A DNA stretch of 20,154 nucleotides from the IMG/VR virus record IMGVR_UViG_3300036832_001492, positions 1 through 20,154 of that record; one strand, 5' to 3'. Position numbers and translations under genes: made by a program. The DNA is from a virus. Positions 1 to 6,062 of the stretch are shown here, piece after piece. The stretch's first letter is position 1; every line of letters starts with the position of its first letter. The notes under the pieces were generated by a model. It was given only the letters and a program-made list of their open reading frames with translations, had not been told where the DNA came from and ran no database searches.

Positions 1-88
1 ACATTGCTGGCGCGCCCTTGAAACTGGGCATCTCTTGGAAATGGGTTTTTCTCAGGGCATGATACGCGCCGCACCCTGGGAGGAAGCT

Positions 89-721
89 ATGGCCCGAACT
101 GCTGTGCGACGACGTCGAGCGGAGCCTGCGCCGCCGCCCGTCGCTCCCGCGCCGCCGATGCCGCTCTGGCCGGCTGACGAGGTCAAGCGCGTGCCGATCG
201 GCGACCTGCGCCCGTATCCGGGCAATGCGCGCACGCACTCGCCCGAGCAGGTGGCGCAAATCGCGGCGTCTATGCGTCAATGGGGCTGGACGATGCCGGT
301 GCTGCGTGACGAAGCGGGCTTTATCGTGGCCGGTCATGCGCGCGTCGAGGCGGCCAAGCAGGCGGGCTACACCGAGGCGCCCTGCATGACGGCGCGCGGC
401 TGGAGCCGGGAGCAAATCCGCGCCTATGTCATCGCCGACAATCAGCTTGCGCTGAACGCCGATTGGTCGAAGGAAATTCTGGCGACCGAGATCACCCAGC
501 TTGCCGCCTCGGCGTTCGATGTGTCGTTGCTGGGATTCAATCTGAGCGAATTGCGCACCGCGATTCTGCCCGGCCGTGAGGAAAATCGAAGACTTAGCAG
601 GAGTCGGCTGGCGGGCCTGAAATATCAATTGGTGGTCGATCTCCCCGACGAGAATGCGCAGGGCGAATTGCTAGGGGAACTGCGCGAGCGCGGTTTCGCC
701 TGTAAGCCGATGATCCTCTGA
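89..721 (+). CDS. ParB/Srx-type nuclease-fold domain protein
   Basis: 210-residue protein. After an Arg/Pro-rich N-terminus (about residues 1-30) comes a ParB-N/sulfiredoxin-like domain with the typical opening VPIGDLRPYPGNAR, then GHAR at residues 82-85 followed by VEAAKQAG (the ParB GxxR-type motif), and IADNQLAL. A separate C-terminal segment starts at KYQLVVDLPDE. Phage proteins of this fold are DNA-binding or nicking proteins and often sit beside DNA-modifying enzymes; the exact role here is unknown. I chose the ATG at 89 because GGGAGGAAG precedes it; the frame is open further upstream, with ATGs at 41 and 59 and no good ribosome site. Its TGA overlaps the ATG of the ABC-GNAT gene (TGATG at 719-723), so the two are probably translated together. 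The lack of a helix-turn-helix centromere-binding domain argues against a true plasmid-type ParB. Confidence 0.85.
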   Translation: MARTAVRRRRAEPAPPPVAPAPPMPLWPADEVKRVPIGDLRPYPGNARTHSPEQVAQIAASMRQWGWTMPVLRDEAGFIVAGHARVEAAKQAGYTEAPCMTARGWSREQIRAYVIADNQLALNADWSKEILATEITQLAASAFDVSLLGFNLSELRTAILPGREENRRLSRSRLAGLKYQLVVDLPDENAQGELLGELRERGFACKPMIL

Positions 722-1836
722 TGGAAATCAATCTTGCGGTCGAGACGGCGATCAGCACGAGCGTCCGCGCGGCGCAGGTGTCTTCGATGTTCGATGTGCC
801 CGCGCAGGCGAAAGCGCGCATTGAATGGCATGGCAAATTGCCGATCGAGGAAAAGCCCTGGCAGATCGGGCTGATCGTCGGACCCTCGGGCGCCGGCAAG
901 AGCACGATCCTGCAAGGTGTATTCGGCAAACCTGCGGAATTCAAATGGTCGGGCAAATCCGTCATCGACGATTTCGACAAACGACACACTGTCGAGGCGG
1001 TGGCGGCGATCTGTCAGGCGGTTGGCTTCAACACGATCCCAGCTTGGTTGCGGCCTTATGGCGTGCTGTCGAACGGGGAGAAATTCCGGGTTGATCTGGC
1101 GCGCAGGCTGATCGAGGGCGGCGACTTGATCCCGTGCGACGAGTTCACTTCGGTTGTCGATCGGCAGGTCGCCAAGATTGGCGCGCACGCGGTGCAGAAG
1201 CACATGCGGCGATCGTCCGGACGCAAATTCGTGGCGGCTACGTGCCATTACGATCTGGAAGAATGGTTGCAGCCAGATTGGGTTCTGGAGCCTGCCACCA
1301 TGACTTTCAGATGGAGGTCGGTTCAGCGACGCCCCGCCATCAACTGCGAAATCCGCCGCGCCCCTTACGATGCCTGGACGCTTTTCTCTCGCTTTCACTA
1401 TCTGACCGCGAGCCTGCATCACGCCGCCAAATGTTACGTGCTTTCGATCGAGGGCCAGCCGGCGGCGCTCGCCGCTGTATTGTTCCGACCGCACCCATCG
1501 GCCAAGAATATTTATGGCATGTCGCGGCTGGTGACGTTGCCGGATTTCCAGGGCCTCGGGCTGGCGTTCGCGCTCGCCGATCGCGTCGCTGGTGCGCACA
1601 AGGCGTTTGGCCTGCGTTATCACGCGTATCCGGCGCATCCTGGGTTGATCCGGTCGTTCGATCGCTCGCCGGCCTGGGCGATGACGAAAGCGCCGGGGAT
1701 GACGTCAACGAACAATCGGGCGAGTGGCGGCGTTCAAGTGGGATCGTTTGGTGGTCGTCCGTGCGCCGTCTTCGAATATTGCGGGCCGGCGCTGCCGATT
1801 GATCAAGCCGAGCGGATCGTCAGCGTTCGGTCCTGA
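721..1836 (+). CDS. ABC-type ATPase fused to GNAT acetyltransferase-like domain
   Basis: 371 residues in two parts. Residues about 40-190 form an ABC-type ATPase: Walker A GPSGAGKS at 54-61, signature LSNGE at 116-120, Walker B ending in DE at 140-141, and a switch His in ATCHYD at 176. There is no membrane segment, so it is not a transporter. Residues about 200-371 look like a GNAT fold: FHYLTASLHHAAKCY, then RLVTLPDFQGLGLA with the acyl-CoA loop QGLGLA at 277-282. Phage Mu Mom, which modifies adenine in DNA, is also a divergent GNAT enzyme, and this C-terminal half has a similar HY-containing start; a Mom-like role is therefore possible but unproven. It is coupled to the upstream ParB-like gene by a TGATG overlap, and its last 17 bp overlap the 3' end of the convergent ASCH gene. 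Domain assignment is strong for the ATPase and moderate for the GNAT part. Confidence 0.82.
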   Translation: MEINLAVETAISTSVRAAQVSSMFDVPAQAKARIEWHGKLPIEEKPWQIGLIVGPSGAGKSTILQGVFGKPAEFKWSGKSVIDDFDKRHTVEAVAAICQAVGFNTIPAWLRPYGVLSNGEKFRVDLARRLIEGGDLIPCDEFTSVVDRQVAKIGAHAVQKHMRRSSGRKFVAATCHYDLEEWLQPDWVLEPATMTFRWRSVQRRPAINCEIRRAPYDAWTLFSRFHYLTASLHHAAKCYVLSIEGQPAALAAVLFRPHPSAKNIYGMSRLVTLPDFQGLGLAFALADRVAGAHKAFGLRYHAYPAHPGLIRSFDRSPAWAMTKAPGMTSTNNRASGGVQVGSFGGRPCAVFEYCGPALPIDQAERIVSVRS

Positions 1837-2134
1837 TGTCGGTCAGTTTCAGGACGACGCATTCGACGTCGCCGAGTAGATCGCGACGTTCCTCGGTGTC
1901 GGGCTGGCGATACTCGACGGCTGCGAGCGTCGCATGCAGGCGGCGATCAGCGTGCTCTGGACAGATCGCGGAAGCGTAGCCCAACGTCAGGATGACGGGC
2001 CGGCCGGGCCAGCAGTGGCGCGCGTTCCAGCGCGCGCCATGCCGTCTCCATTCCTCGGTCTTCTCCCCGCGTGCGAAGGCTTCGAACCATTGACGCTTCA
2101 AAGGCACGATCAGCGGGCGGGGAGCATCGGCCAT
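1820..2134 (-). CDS. ASCH (PUA-like) domain protein
   Basis: 104-residue protein, essentially one domain. The N-terminal PLIVPLKRQWFEAFARGEKTEEWR, followed by RWN and GRPVILTLGY, matches the ASCH domain, a PUA-like beta barrel thought to bind RNA or modified nucleotides; it is common in phages. The start is the ATG at 2134, with GGAG seven bases upstream on the minus strand; the longer open frame to 2293 begins with an Arg-rich run that is the shadow of the preceding gene. It is last in the leftward cluster and its 3' end overlaps the 3' end of the rightward ABC-GNAT gene by 17 bp. ASCH proteins have been proposed to recognise modified bases, which would fit a nearby modification system, but this is inference. 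Confidence 0.75.
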   Translation of the reverse strand: MADAPRPLIVPLKRQWFEAFARGEKTEEWRRHGARWNARHCWPGRPVILTLGYASAICPEHADRRLHATLAAVEYRQPDTEERRDLLGDVECVVLKLTDIRTER

Positions 2135-2135
2135 G

Positions 2136-2399
2136 TCAGTTCTCCAGATGTTTGATTGTGAGCAGCAGCGGTAGATCGCGGCTCGTGGCTTCCTCGCGCA
2201 GCAGCGTTTCCGCCTCGCGTTCGCTCGACGTCGTGCGCGCGGGAAAGAACGCGTTCCGCAGGCGGAAGCGGCAGCACCATTCGCCTTCGGCAATCTGCGT
2301 GATGAAGCCCTCGATCCGCGCGTGCGGCTTTTCAGGCAGGGGATAGTCGATGCCGGGGATGCGCTTGGCCCAGATCGGCGGCGTCGGCAGGTTCGACAT
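2136..2399 (-). CDS. small phage protein of unknown function (87 aa)
   Basis: 87-residue soluble protein starting MSNLPTPPIWAKRIPGIDYPLPEKPH. The middle (GEWCCRFRLRNAFFP) is predicted beta-strand-like and the C-terminal half (SEREAETLLREEA) helical. I do not recognise a family. The ATG at 2399 overlaps the stop codon of the upstream gene (TGATG on the minus strand), so it is part of the leftward polycistron; one base separates its stop from the ASCH start. The longer open frame up to 2732 is a shadow of the neighbouring gene. The position argues for a real gene; function unknown. Confidence 0.65.
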   Translation of the reverse strand: MSNLPTPPIWAKRIPGIDYPLPEKPHARIEGFITQIAEGEWCCRFRLRNAFFPARTTSSEREAETLLREEATSRDLPLLLTIKHLEN

Positions 2400-2668
2400 C
2401 ACGCGGCCTCCCCCGGCCAGGAGTCGGGCACGAAGATCGCGGCCAGCGTGTTGGCCTCCAAGGCATAGATGACTGCGCGACGGCCATACTTCCCGTGCGC
2501 AACATTCAAGCGCGCCTCGATCGTGCGGGCTTCCTCGATCGTTCCCGCGGTCTCTCGATAACGTTCGAACGGGGCCTTGACGAACACGACGACGAAGCTG
2601 GTCGCCTTGGCGATGCGATCGAGATCGGCTTGGTCGGCTGGATGGATCGGCTTCGGCTTGCGCATCAT
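2399..2668 (-). CDS. small phage protein of unknown function (89 aa)
   Basis: 89-residue protein starting MMRKPKPIHPADQADLDRIA. It contains a hydrophobic strand (ATSFVVVFVKAPFE), a helix rich in Glu/Ala (TIEEARTIEARLN), then RRAVIYALEA and a C-terminal IFVPDSW. The alternation suggests a small alpha/beta fold. No family is recognised. Two tandem ATGs (2668 and 2665) overlap the stop of the upstream zinc-ribbon gene; GGAAGG lies about a dozen bases upstream. Its own stop overlaps the start of the 87-residue gene, so three genes here are chained by overlaps. Confidence 0.65.
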   Translation of the reverse strand: MMRKPKPIHPADQADLDRIAKATSFVVVFVKAPFERYRETAGTIEEARTIEARLNVAHGKYGRRAVIYALEANTLAAIFVPDSWPGEAA

Positions 2669-2889
2669 GACATGAACGCCTTCCGACAGGAGAACGAGCA
2701 AAACAGATCAGGGTCGGGATAGCCGTAATCACGCGGGCCGGCGTCGCGCTCGATGCTGAATTGAATCAGCTTCCCGTGCTTGCGCAGGCTGCCGCAATTC
2801 GCGCACGTGCAGCCTCTGGGCGCGTCGACTTCCTTTCCGATCGTTGTCTGGCGGGCGAACTGATCGCGGTTTCGATAGGCGTATGTCAT
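2665..2889 (-). CDS. small zinc-ribbon protein
   Basis: 74 residues with two pairs of metal-binding Cys: CTCANC (C27, C29, C32) and LFCSFSC (C64, C68) near the C-terminus, the latter like the FCSxxC half of MYM/YacG-type zinc ribbons. Length and layout suggest one small zinc-binding domain, perhaps for nucleic acid or protein contacts; no specific function can be given. Translation starts at the ATG at 2889, eight bases after AGGAG in a leader that is identical over 20 nt to the leader of the amidoligase gene. The stop overlaps the next gene's start codons. Confidence 0.72.
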   Translation of the reverse strand: MTYAYRNRDQFARQTTIGKEVDAPRGCTCANCGSLRKHGKLIQFSIERDAGPRDYGYPDPDLFCSFSCRKAFMS

Positions 2890-2906
2890 CGGATATGCTC
2901 CTGATG
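2887..2906 (-). repeat. repeated translation-initiation leader, copy 1
   Basis: Start codon plus upstream AGGAGCATATCCG of the zinc-ribbon gene. The 20 nt are identical to 5260-5279 before the amidoligase gene, 2.4 kb away, and a near copy (one insertion, one substitution) lies at about 3139-3157 before the 66-residue gene. The copies share spacing between AGGAG and ATG. Confidence 0.7.
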
Positions 2907-2928
2907 GGGGCGGCGGGATGCCGCCCCC
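2906..2928 (-). other. intercistronic hairpin, 9-bp perfect GC stem
   Basis: GGGGGCGGC at 2906-2914 pairs perfectly with GCCGCCCCC at 2920-2928 around a five-base loop. It lies 12 nt past the stop of the 66-residue gene and just before the AGGAG of the zinc-ribbon gene. No T-tract follows on either strand, so it is not a canonical Rho-independent terminator; it may stabilise or separate transcript segments. Confidence 0.6.
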
Positions 2929-2940
2929 GATTAACAGACG

Positions 2941-3141
2941 TCAAATCTTCTCCTGCTCCACGAAGGCGACCATGACATCGCCGACTTCCTGGGCGGTCTT
3001 GCCGGCGGCGATCGCCTCGCGCGCCTGCTTGAACAACTCGGGAATCCGCATGACGTTGATCTGCATTCCCTGGCACCGCGCGCGATAGAGTTGATCGATC
3101 GCGCGATCGACGGCCTTTTCCTTGTTCGACAGCTTCGGCAT
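2941..3141 (-). CDS. small phage protein of unknown function (66 aa)
   Basis: 66-residue, mostly helical, mildly charged protein (MPKLSNKEKAVDRAIDQLYRA, then IPELFKQAREAIAAGKTAQEVGDVMVAFVEQEKI). No Cys pair, signal peptide or membrane segment. The helix-turn look of AIAAGKTAQEVGDVM is suggestive of a small regulatory or DNA-contact protein, but nothing specific can be claimed. It starts at the ATG at 3141 behind a near copy of the AGGAG leader seen before the genes at 2889 and 5262. It stands alone between two hairpin-bearing gaps. Confidence 0.65.
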   Translation of the reverse strand: MPKLSNKEKAVDRAIDQLYRARCQGMQINVMRIPELFKQAREAIAAGKTAQEVGDVMVAFVEQEKI

Positions 3142-3162
3142 TCGGATGTGCTCCTGAATTCC

Positions 3163-3228
3163 GGCGGCAGAATCGCCGCCGTTCTGGGACTGGCCCCATA
3201 CGCAGGCAGGGGAATTGCTCCCCCTGCC
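3163..3228 (-). other. two tandem hairpins in the 3142-3238 gap
   Basis: GGCGGC at 3163-3168 pairs with GCCGCC at 3175-3180 (six-base loop). GGCAGGGG at 3205-3212 pairs with CCCCTGCC at 3221-3228 (eight-base loop). The second begins 10 nt past the stop of the leftward 117-residue gene. Neither is followed by a T-run. They resemble the hairpins in the other gaps of this cluster. Confidence 0.5.
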
Positions 3229-3238
3229 GTCGCATGCG

Positions 3239-3592
3239 TCAGTTAGCGCGACGACGGCGCGCGGCGGGCTCGGGCTCGATCGCGGGCGCGGCCTCGATCG
3301 CTGCCGCTTCCGGTTCCGGCGTGGGCGCCGCGAGCAGCGTGCCCGACTGCGCGGCCGTCAGGAGTTCCGTGGCGGAAACGCCCAGCTTCTCCGCGACGGT
3401 CTCGAACGGCTCCAACACGGCGAAGCCGCCCCCGTCAGTGAACGTGATGCGCGTGCCCGGCTGGTTATCCTTGCGGGGATAGAAGCAGCGGACGGCGGTG
3501 GGATTGATCACGCACGGGGTCGTGCGGACGCTCTCGCCTTCCTCGTTGTTGGTGTAGCGATCGGCGGCGGTGATCTTGTTCAGAACGATCAT
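3239..3592 (-). CDS. small phage protein of unknown function (117 aa), possibly FlbD-like N-terminal fold
   Basis: 117 residues. The first 75 look like a small beta-rich domain: MIVLNKITAADRYTNN, then VINPTAVRCFYPR, TRITFTDGGGFAVLE and a closing helix FETVAEKLG. The order strand - INP - TxITFxDG - VxExxExVxxKL recalls the FlbD-type small beta domain, a resemblance only. The last 35 residues are an Ala/Glu/Pro-rich tail ending in RRRRAN, likely disordered with a basic tip. The start is the ATG at 3592 with GGAG seven bases upstream. A 93-nt gap with two hairpins separates it from the GGCT gene. Confidence 0.65.
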   Translation of the reverse strand: MIVLNKITAADRYTNNEEGESVRTTPCVINPTAVRCFYPRKDNQPGTRITFTDGGGFAVLEPFETVAEKLGVSATELLTAAQSGTLLAAPTPEPEAAAIEAAPAIEPEPAARRRRAN

Positions 3593-3610
3593 GTCAAGTC
3601 TCCAAAATTA

Positions 3611-3676
3611 GCCAGCGTGATTTCTATTCCGGTCGCTGGCATGTCCGGCATTCGTCAGGAAGGCGATAAGCCTTCC
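3611..3676 (-). other. two tandem hairpins in the 3593-3685 gap
   Basis: GCCAGCG at 3611-3617 pairs with CGCTGGC at 3634-3640. GGAAGGC at 3658-3664 pairs with GCCTTCC at 3670-3676 around the loop GATAA, and the stem extends by GTC/GAC after one mismatch. The latter lies about 9 nt past the stop of the GGCT gene. No T-tract is present, so transcript stabilisation or processing is more likely than intrinsic termination. Confidence 0.5.
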
Positions 3677-3685
3677 CGACCAATT

Positions 3686-4201
3686 TCATCGTGCGATCGC
3701 CTTGCAGAGCGCGAGCGAGGGCCGGCCGTTCCGGCGATGGCGTTGACGTTCAACGTGGCTCGGCTTCTTGTCATCCCATGACGCGCGCAACGCGCTGTCG
3801 AGTTCGCGATATGCGACCTTCGGCATTCTGAAATCCCGATACCCGTCGCGGATTACATCGAAATAGTATTTCGACGGGGGCATGATCCCCTCGGAATTCA
3901 TCCGATAGACGAGCATCGAATCGCCGTGTTCACAGGGCTCAATCGGAATGTAATCTTTCCAATACATGCCCGAGCCGTCCGCGCGGCAGCCTTCGTAGCG
4001 ATCGAGCACGCGTTCACATTCCTCGGTGATTACCCAGACGCCGCCGTAGCAGACGGCTCCCTCTTCGGGGACGCAATCCGCGACTCCCCGAAACACGAGG
4101 CGCCAATCCTCCAATTTCAAGCGGCCGAGGGACGTAGCGCGGGGGCAACGGACATCCATTTGCCCGAGATTGAGATTTGAGCCGTAGGCGAACATCAACA
4201 T
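3686..4201 (-). CDS. gamma-glutamylcyclotransferase (AIG2/GGCT-like) family protein
   Basis: 171-residue protein of the GGCT/AIG2 fold. It opens MLMFAYGSNLN, with the family loop YGSN at residues 6-9, continues with LEDWRLVFRG and GGVWVITEE, and has LDRYEG at 66-71, where E70 is the likely catalytic acid. Family members cyclise gamma-glutamyl amines to 5-oxoproline and release the amine. Here it starts 17 nt after the amidoligase stop, the classic amidoligase-GGCT pairing in which one enzyme makes an amide or isopeptide bond and the other can remove it. The start at 4201 has GAAGG just upstream; the ATG at 4195 is an alternative. The open frame to 4549 upstream is a shadow of the amidoligase gene. 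The C-terminal basic tail (HVERQRHRR) is unusual for the family. Confidence 0.85.
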   Translation of the reverse strand: MLMFAYGSNLNLGQMDVRCPRATSLGRLKLEDWRLVFRGVADCVPEEGAVCYGGVWVITEECERVLDRYEGCRADGSGMYWKDYIPIEPCEHGDSMLVYRMNSEGIMPPSKYYFDVIRDGYRDFRMPKVAYRELDSALRASWDDKKPSHVERQRHRRNGRPSLALCKAIAR

Positions 4202-4218
4202 GATACCTTCGTTCCTTG

Positions 4219-5262
4219 TTACGCGGCCCACGCCACGGGGCCAGACATTGCGGCGGTGCGAGTGCGGAAGTATTCGGCCTCTGACGGCTCGCATTCGAGC
4301 GTTGCCATCATCGAGTCGAACGTGCCGGTCACGGGGGCGATCGGCGCAGACTGCGCGGCCGGCGCGGCCGGCGCGGAAACGGTCCCCGTTGCGAAGTAGC
4401 GAGTCTGGCCCGCGGCGCGTTCCGTGCGGACGGTCAATCCGCATGCGCGGGCGATTGACGTCATGAAGACGGAATTCCATCCGATCGCGGCGGCGCATTC
4501 CTCGGCGGTCACTCCCTCGGGGCGCAACATCATCTGGCCGGCGCGCCATACTTTCGTCCCCTGACGGACGGCGCGGCGCGCGGCGCGGGGAGCCATCGTC
4601 GGCTGCCCCGGCCCGCGTCCCTTTGCGGCGTCCACCATCCGCAGGCAGAGGGTGATCCAGTTCTGGGCCTTCCCCGCGTCGAGCGTTCCGGAATGCTGGC
4701 GGAATTCAACAGTCTGGTAACGCGCGAAAGCGGCGAGGTTCAGCTTGTGGTAACGATCCGCATACATCGCGAGCAATTCCTGCGCTGTCCGCGCGCGGTC
4801 GCCGCAATCGCCGAGAAGCACCATTGACTTGCAATAATGATTCGCGTTGCCCCGGCGGGACGGCGGCATGAATGCGTCAATGATCGGCTCGTAAGCGGCG
4901 TAGAGCTTCACGAGATTGCGGAAGAACGCGACATCGGCATCAGGGGCGCCGACATGCACGTGAAATCCGCATGCGCGGGAAACGGTGCAGCCGAAATCCG
5001 ACAACGCGTTCATCACGATCGCCGCGGCGTCGAGGCCGGCTTGTCCGCGTAGGATGGGGGAAACGATCTCGATCCCCCTGCGCATATCCCCGAGCGATCC
5101 GTCGGTGACAATTTTCCAGGTCGTCGGCGTCGAGTGATTGTAATGCTGCGCGGCGCAGGGAACGCCCCGGCTCGTGATCGCGGCAGCAACGTGTGAAGAG
5201 ATCGCGCCTTCCGGCATGTAGCATTCGATCTCGATTCCGAACGTGCGGTTGGGGAAAGCCAT
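4219..5262 (-). CDS. putative amidoligase (COOH-NH2 ligase, glutamine-synthetase-like fold)
   Basis: 347-residue member of the putative amidoligase family. Visible motifs: FGIEIECY at 8-15 with paired Glu, TDGSL at 53-57, GIEIVSPIL at 63-71, GFHVHVG at 99-105 and VEFRQHSGTLD at 185-195, in the expected order for the metal/ATP-binding core. The last 120 residues are a variable tail with an Ala/Pro-rich stretch. Such enzymes form amide bonds between a carboxylate and an amine using ATP; the substrate here is unknown (small molecule, peptide or a modified protein). It is first in the leftward cluster, followed at 17 nt by the GGCT gene. AGGAG eight bases before the ATG lies in a leader identical over 20 nt to that of the zinc-ribbon gene. 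A possible promoter lies 46 bp upstream. Confidence 0.88.
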   Translation of the reverse strand: MAFPNRTFGIEIECYMPEGAISSHVAAAITSRGVPCAAQHYNHSTPTTWKIVTDGSLGDMRRGIEIVSPILRGQAGLDAAAIVMNALSDFGCTVSRACGFHVHVGAPDADVAFFRNLVKLYAAYEPIIDAFMPPSRRGNANHYCKSMVLLGDCGDRARTAQELLAMYADRYHKLNLAAFARYQTVEFRQHSGTLDAGKAQNWITLCLRMVDAAKGRGPGQPTMAPRAARRAVRQGTKVWRAGQMMLRPEGVTAEECAAAIGWNSVFMTSIARACGLTVRTERAAGQTRYFATGTVSAPAAPAAQSAPIAPVTGTFDSMMATLECEPSEAEYFRTRTAAMSGPVAWAA

Positions 5263-5279
5263 CGGATATGCTCCTGATG
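5260..5279 (-). repeat. repeated translation-initiation leader, copy 2
   Basis: Start codon and ribosome-binding leader of the amidoligase gene, identical over 20 nt to 2887-2906. Identity spans the Shine-Dalgarno core, the spacer and the ATG, but not the coding sequence after it. Confidence 0.7.
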
Positions 5280-5510
5280 TGTGTTTCGTCGTCGTTCCGT
5301 GACAACATATATACGCGTCCGAATTGGCTTTGTCGGCAGAAAAGTGGCGATTCCCGTGCTAATTTCGCTGCGAAGCCGTGCTATGGGCGCAAGAAAATTA
5401 GCGACCCCGGATTGTTCGGCGCAGCAAAGCTGCATCCGCTAATAATATTGCGCCCCAAACGCGCCCGGCGCAGTTTACCGAGGCAGGTATCAACGGGTGA
5501 GACTCAGGCG
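5263..5510. other. non-coding divergent region with inverted repeats; candidate packaging (cos) region
   Basis: This 248-bp gap separates the leftward amidoligase from the rightward small terminase and holds no convincing gene. GCTAATTT at 5358-5365 is mirrored by AAATTAGC at 5395-5402. GCAGC-AAA-GCTGC at 5421-5433 forms a short hairpin. CGGCGCAG occurs at 5417-5424 and again at 5466-5473. Sequence upstream of the small terminase gene is where cos-type phages commonly carry terminase binding and cutting sites; the repeats fit that, but the assignment is inference. Confidence 0.35.
5308..5336 (-). promoter_or_regulatory. candidate leftward promoter for the amidoligase-led cluster
   Basis: On the minus strand a -35-like CCGACA (5336-5331) and a -10-like TATATA (5313-5308) are 17 nt apart, in the most AT-rich part of the gap and about 46 bp upstream of the amidoligase ATG. 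Each hexamer matches the sigma-70 consensus in four of six positions, so this is a weak prediction supported mainly by position. Confidence 0.3.
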
Positions 5511-6062
5511 ATGCGCGGACGGAAACCCAAGCCCACGGCCTTGGCCCTATTGCATGGGGAGACGAACAAGGGAAAGAAGATCAATCGATCCGAGCCGCTT
5601 CCGCCCGGCGATCTCGACGAGCCGCCGGAATGGCTGACCGAAGAGCAGAAGGCCGGATGGCGTTATGCGATGGATAACGCGCCCCCTGGGCTCATGCGCA
5701 GGCTCGATAGAGGCATGCTGACGGTCTGGGTGGTCGCCGAGGATACGCACCGGCGGGCGGCCATGCTGCTGGCCCAGACCGGCGGGGATACGTTGCTGAT
5801 GCGCCGCGGTGAAGAGGCGCTTCCGTTCCCGTCGCTCTATCTCAAGATGATGAATCAACAGGCGCTCATCATGGTGAAGGCGGCGAGCGAATTGGGCTTT
5901 TCGCCGGCTGCGCGTGCACGCGCATACGCTGGCGCTGGGGCCACCGATGGCGGGCTGATCGCGGCCGCACAGGCGGCGCCCAAGGGCGGCGGCCGCCAGC
6001 CGGCGCGCAAGAGCCTCGCCGACTTCCTCGCCTCGGCGCCACCGCGCCCGGTGCTCAACTGA
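5511..6062 (+). CDS. terS: terminase small subunit, P27 family
   Basis: 183-residue protein beginning MRGRKPKPTALALLHGETNKGKK, the hallmark N-terminus of P27-type small terminases, then a helical region (PPEWLTEEQKAGWRYAMDN to AMLLAQTGG) and the typical C-terminal part PSLYLKMMNQQALIMVKAASELGFSPAARAR. The protein recognises viral DNA at the packaging site and works with the large subunit to start packaging. A longer open frame begins at 5193, but the family start is the ATG at 5511; only a weak CAGG lies before it. The last 30 residues are Ala/Gly/Pro-rich. The stop overlaps the next ATG (TGATG). Confidence 0.93.
   Translation: MRGRKPKPTALALLHGETNKGKKINRSEPLPPGDLDEPPEWLTEEQKAGWRYAMDNAPPGLMRRLDRGMLTVWVVAEDTHRRAAMLLAQTGGDTLLMRRGEEALPFPSLYLKMMNQQALIMVKAASELGFSPAARARAYAGAGATDGGLIAAAQAAPKGGGRQPARKSLADFLASAPPRPVLN

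Noticed and set aside
3-62. Possible 3' end of an upstream gene in another frame (ending in a TGA at 60-62)
   Set aside because: Only about 19 codons are visible; no family or composition can be judged.
625-1638. 337-codon open frame on the minus strand
   Set aside because: Opposite the ABC-GNAT gene, which has all ATPase motifs; no sensible start site or family.
2906-2928. Rho-independent terminator
   Set aside because: Strong stem but no T-run on either strand, and the next gene's ribosome site follows immediately.
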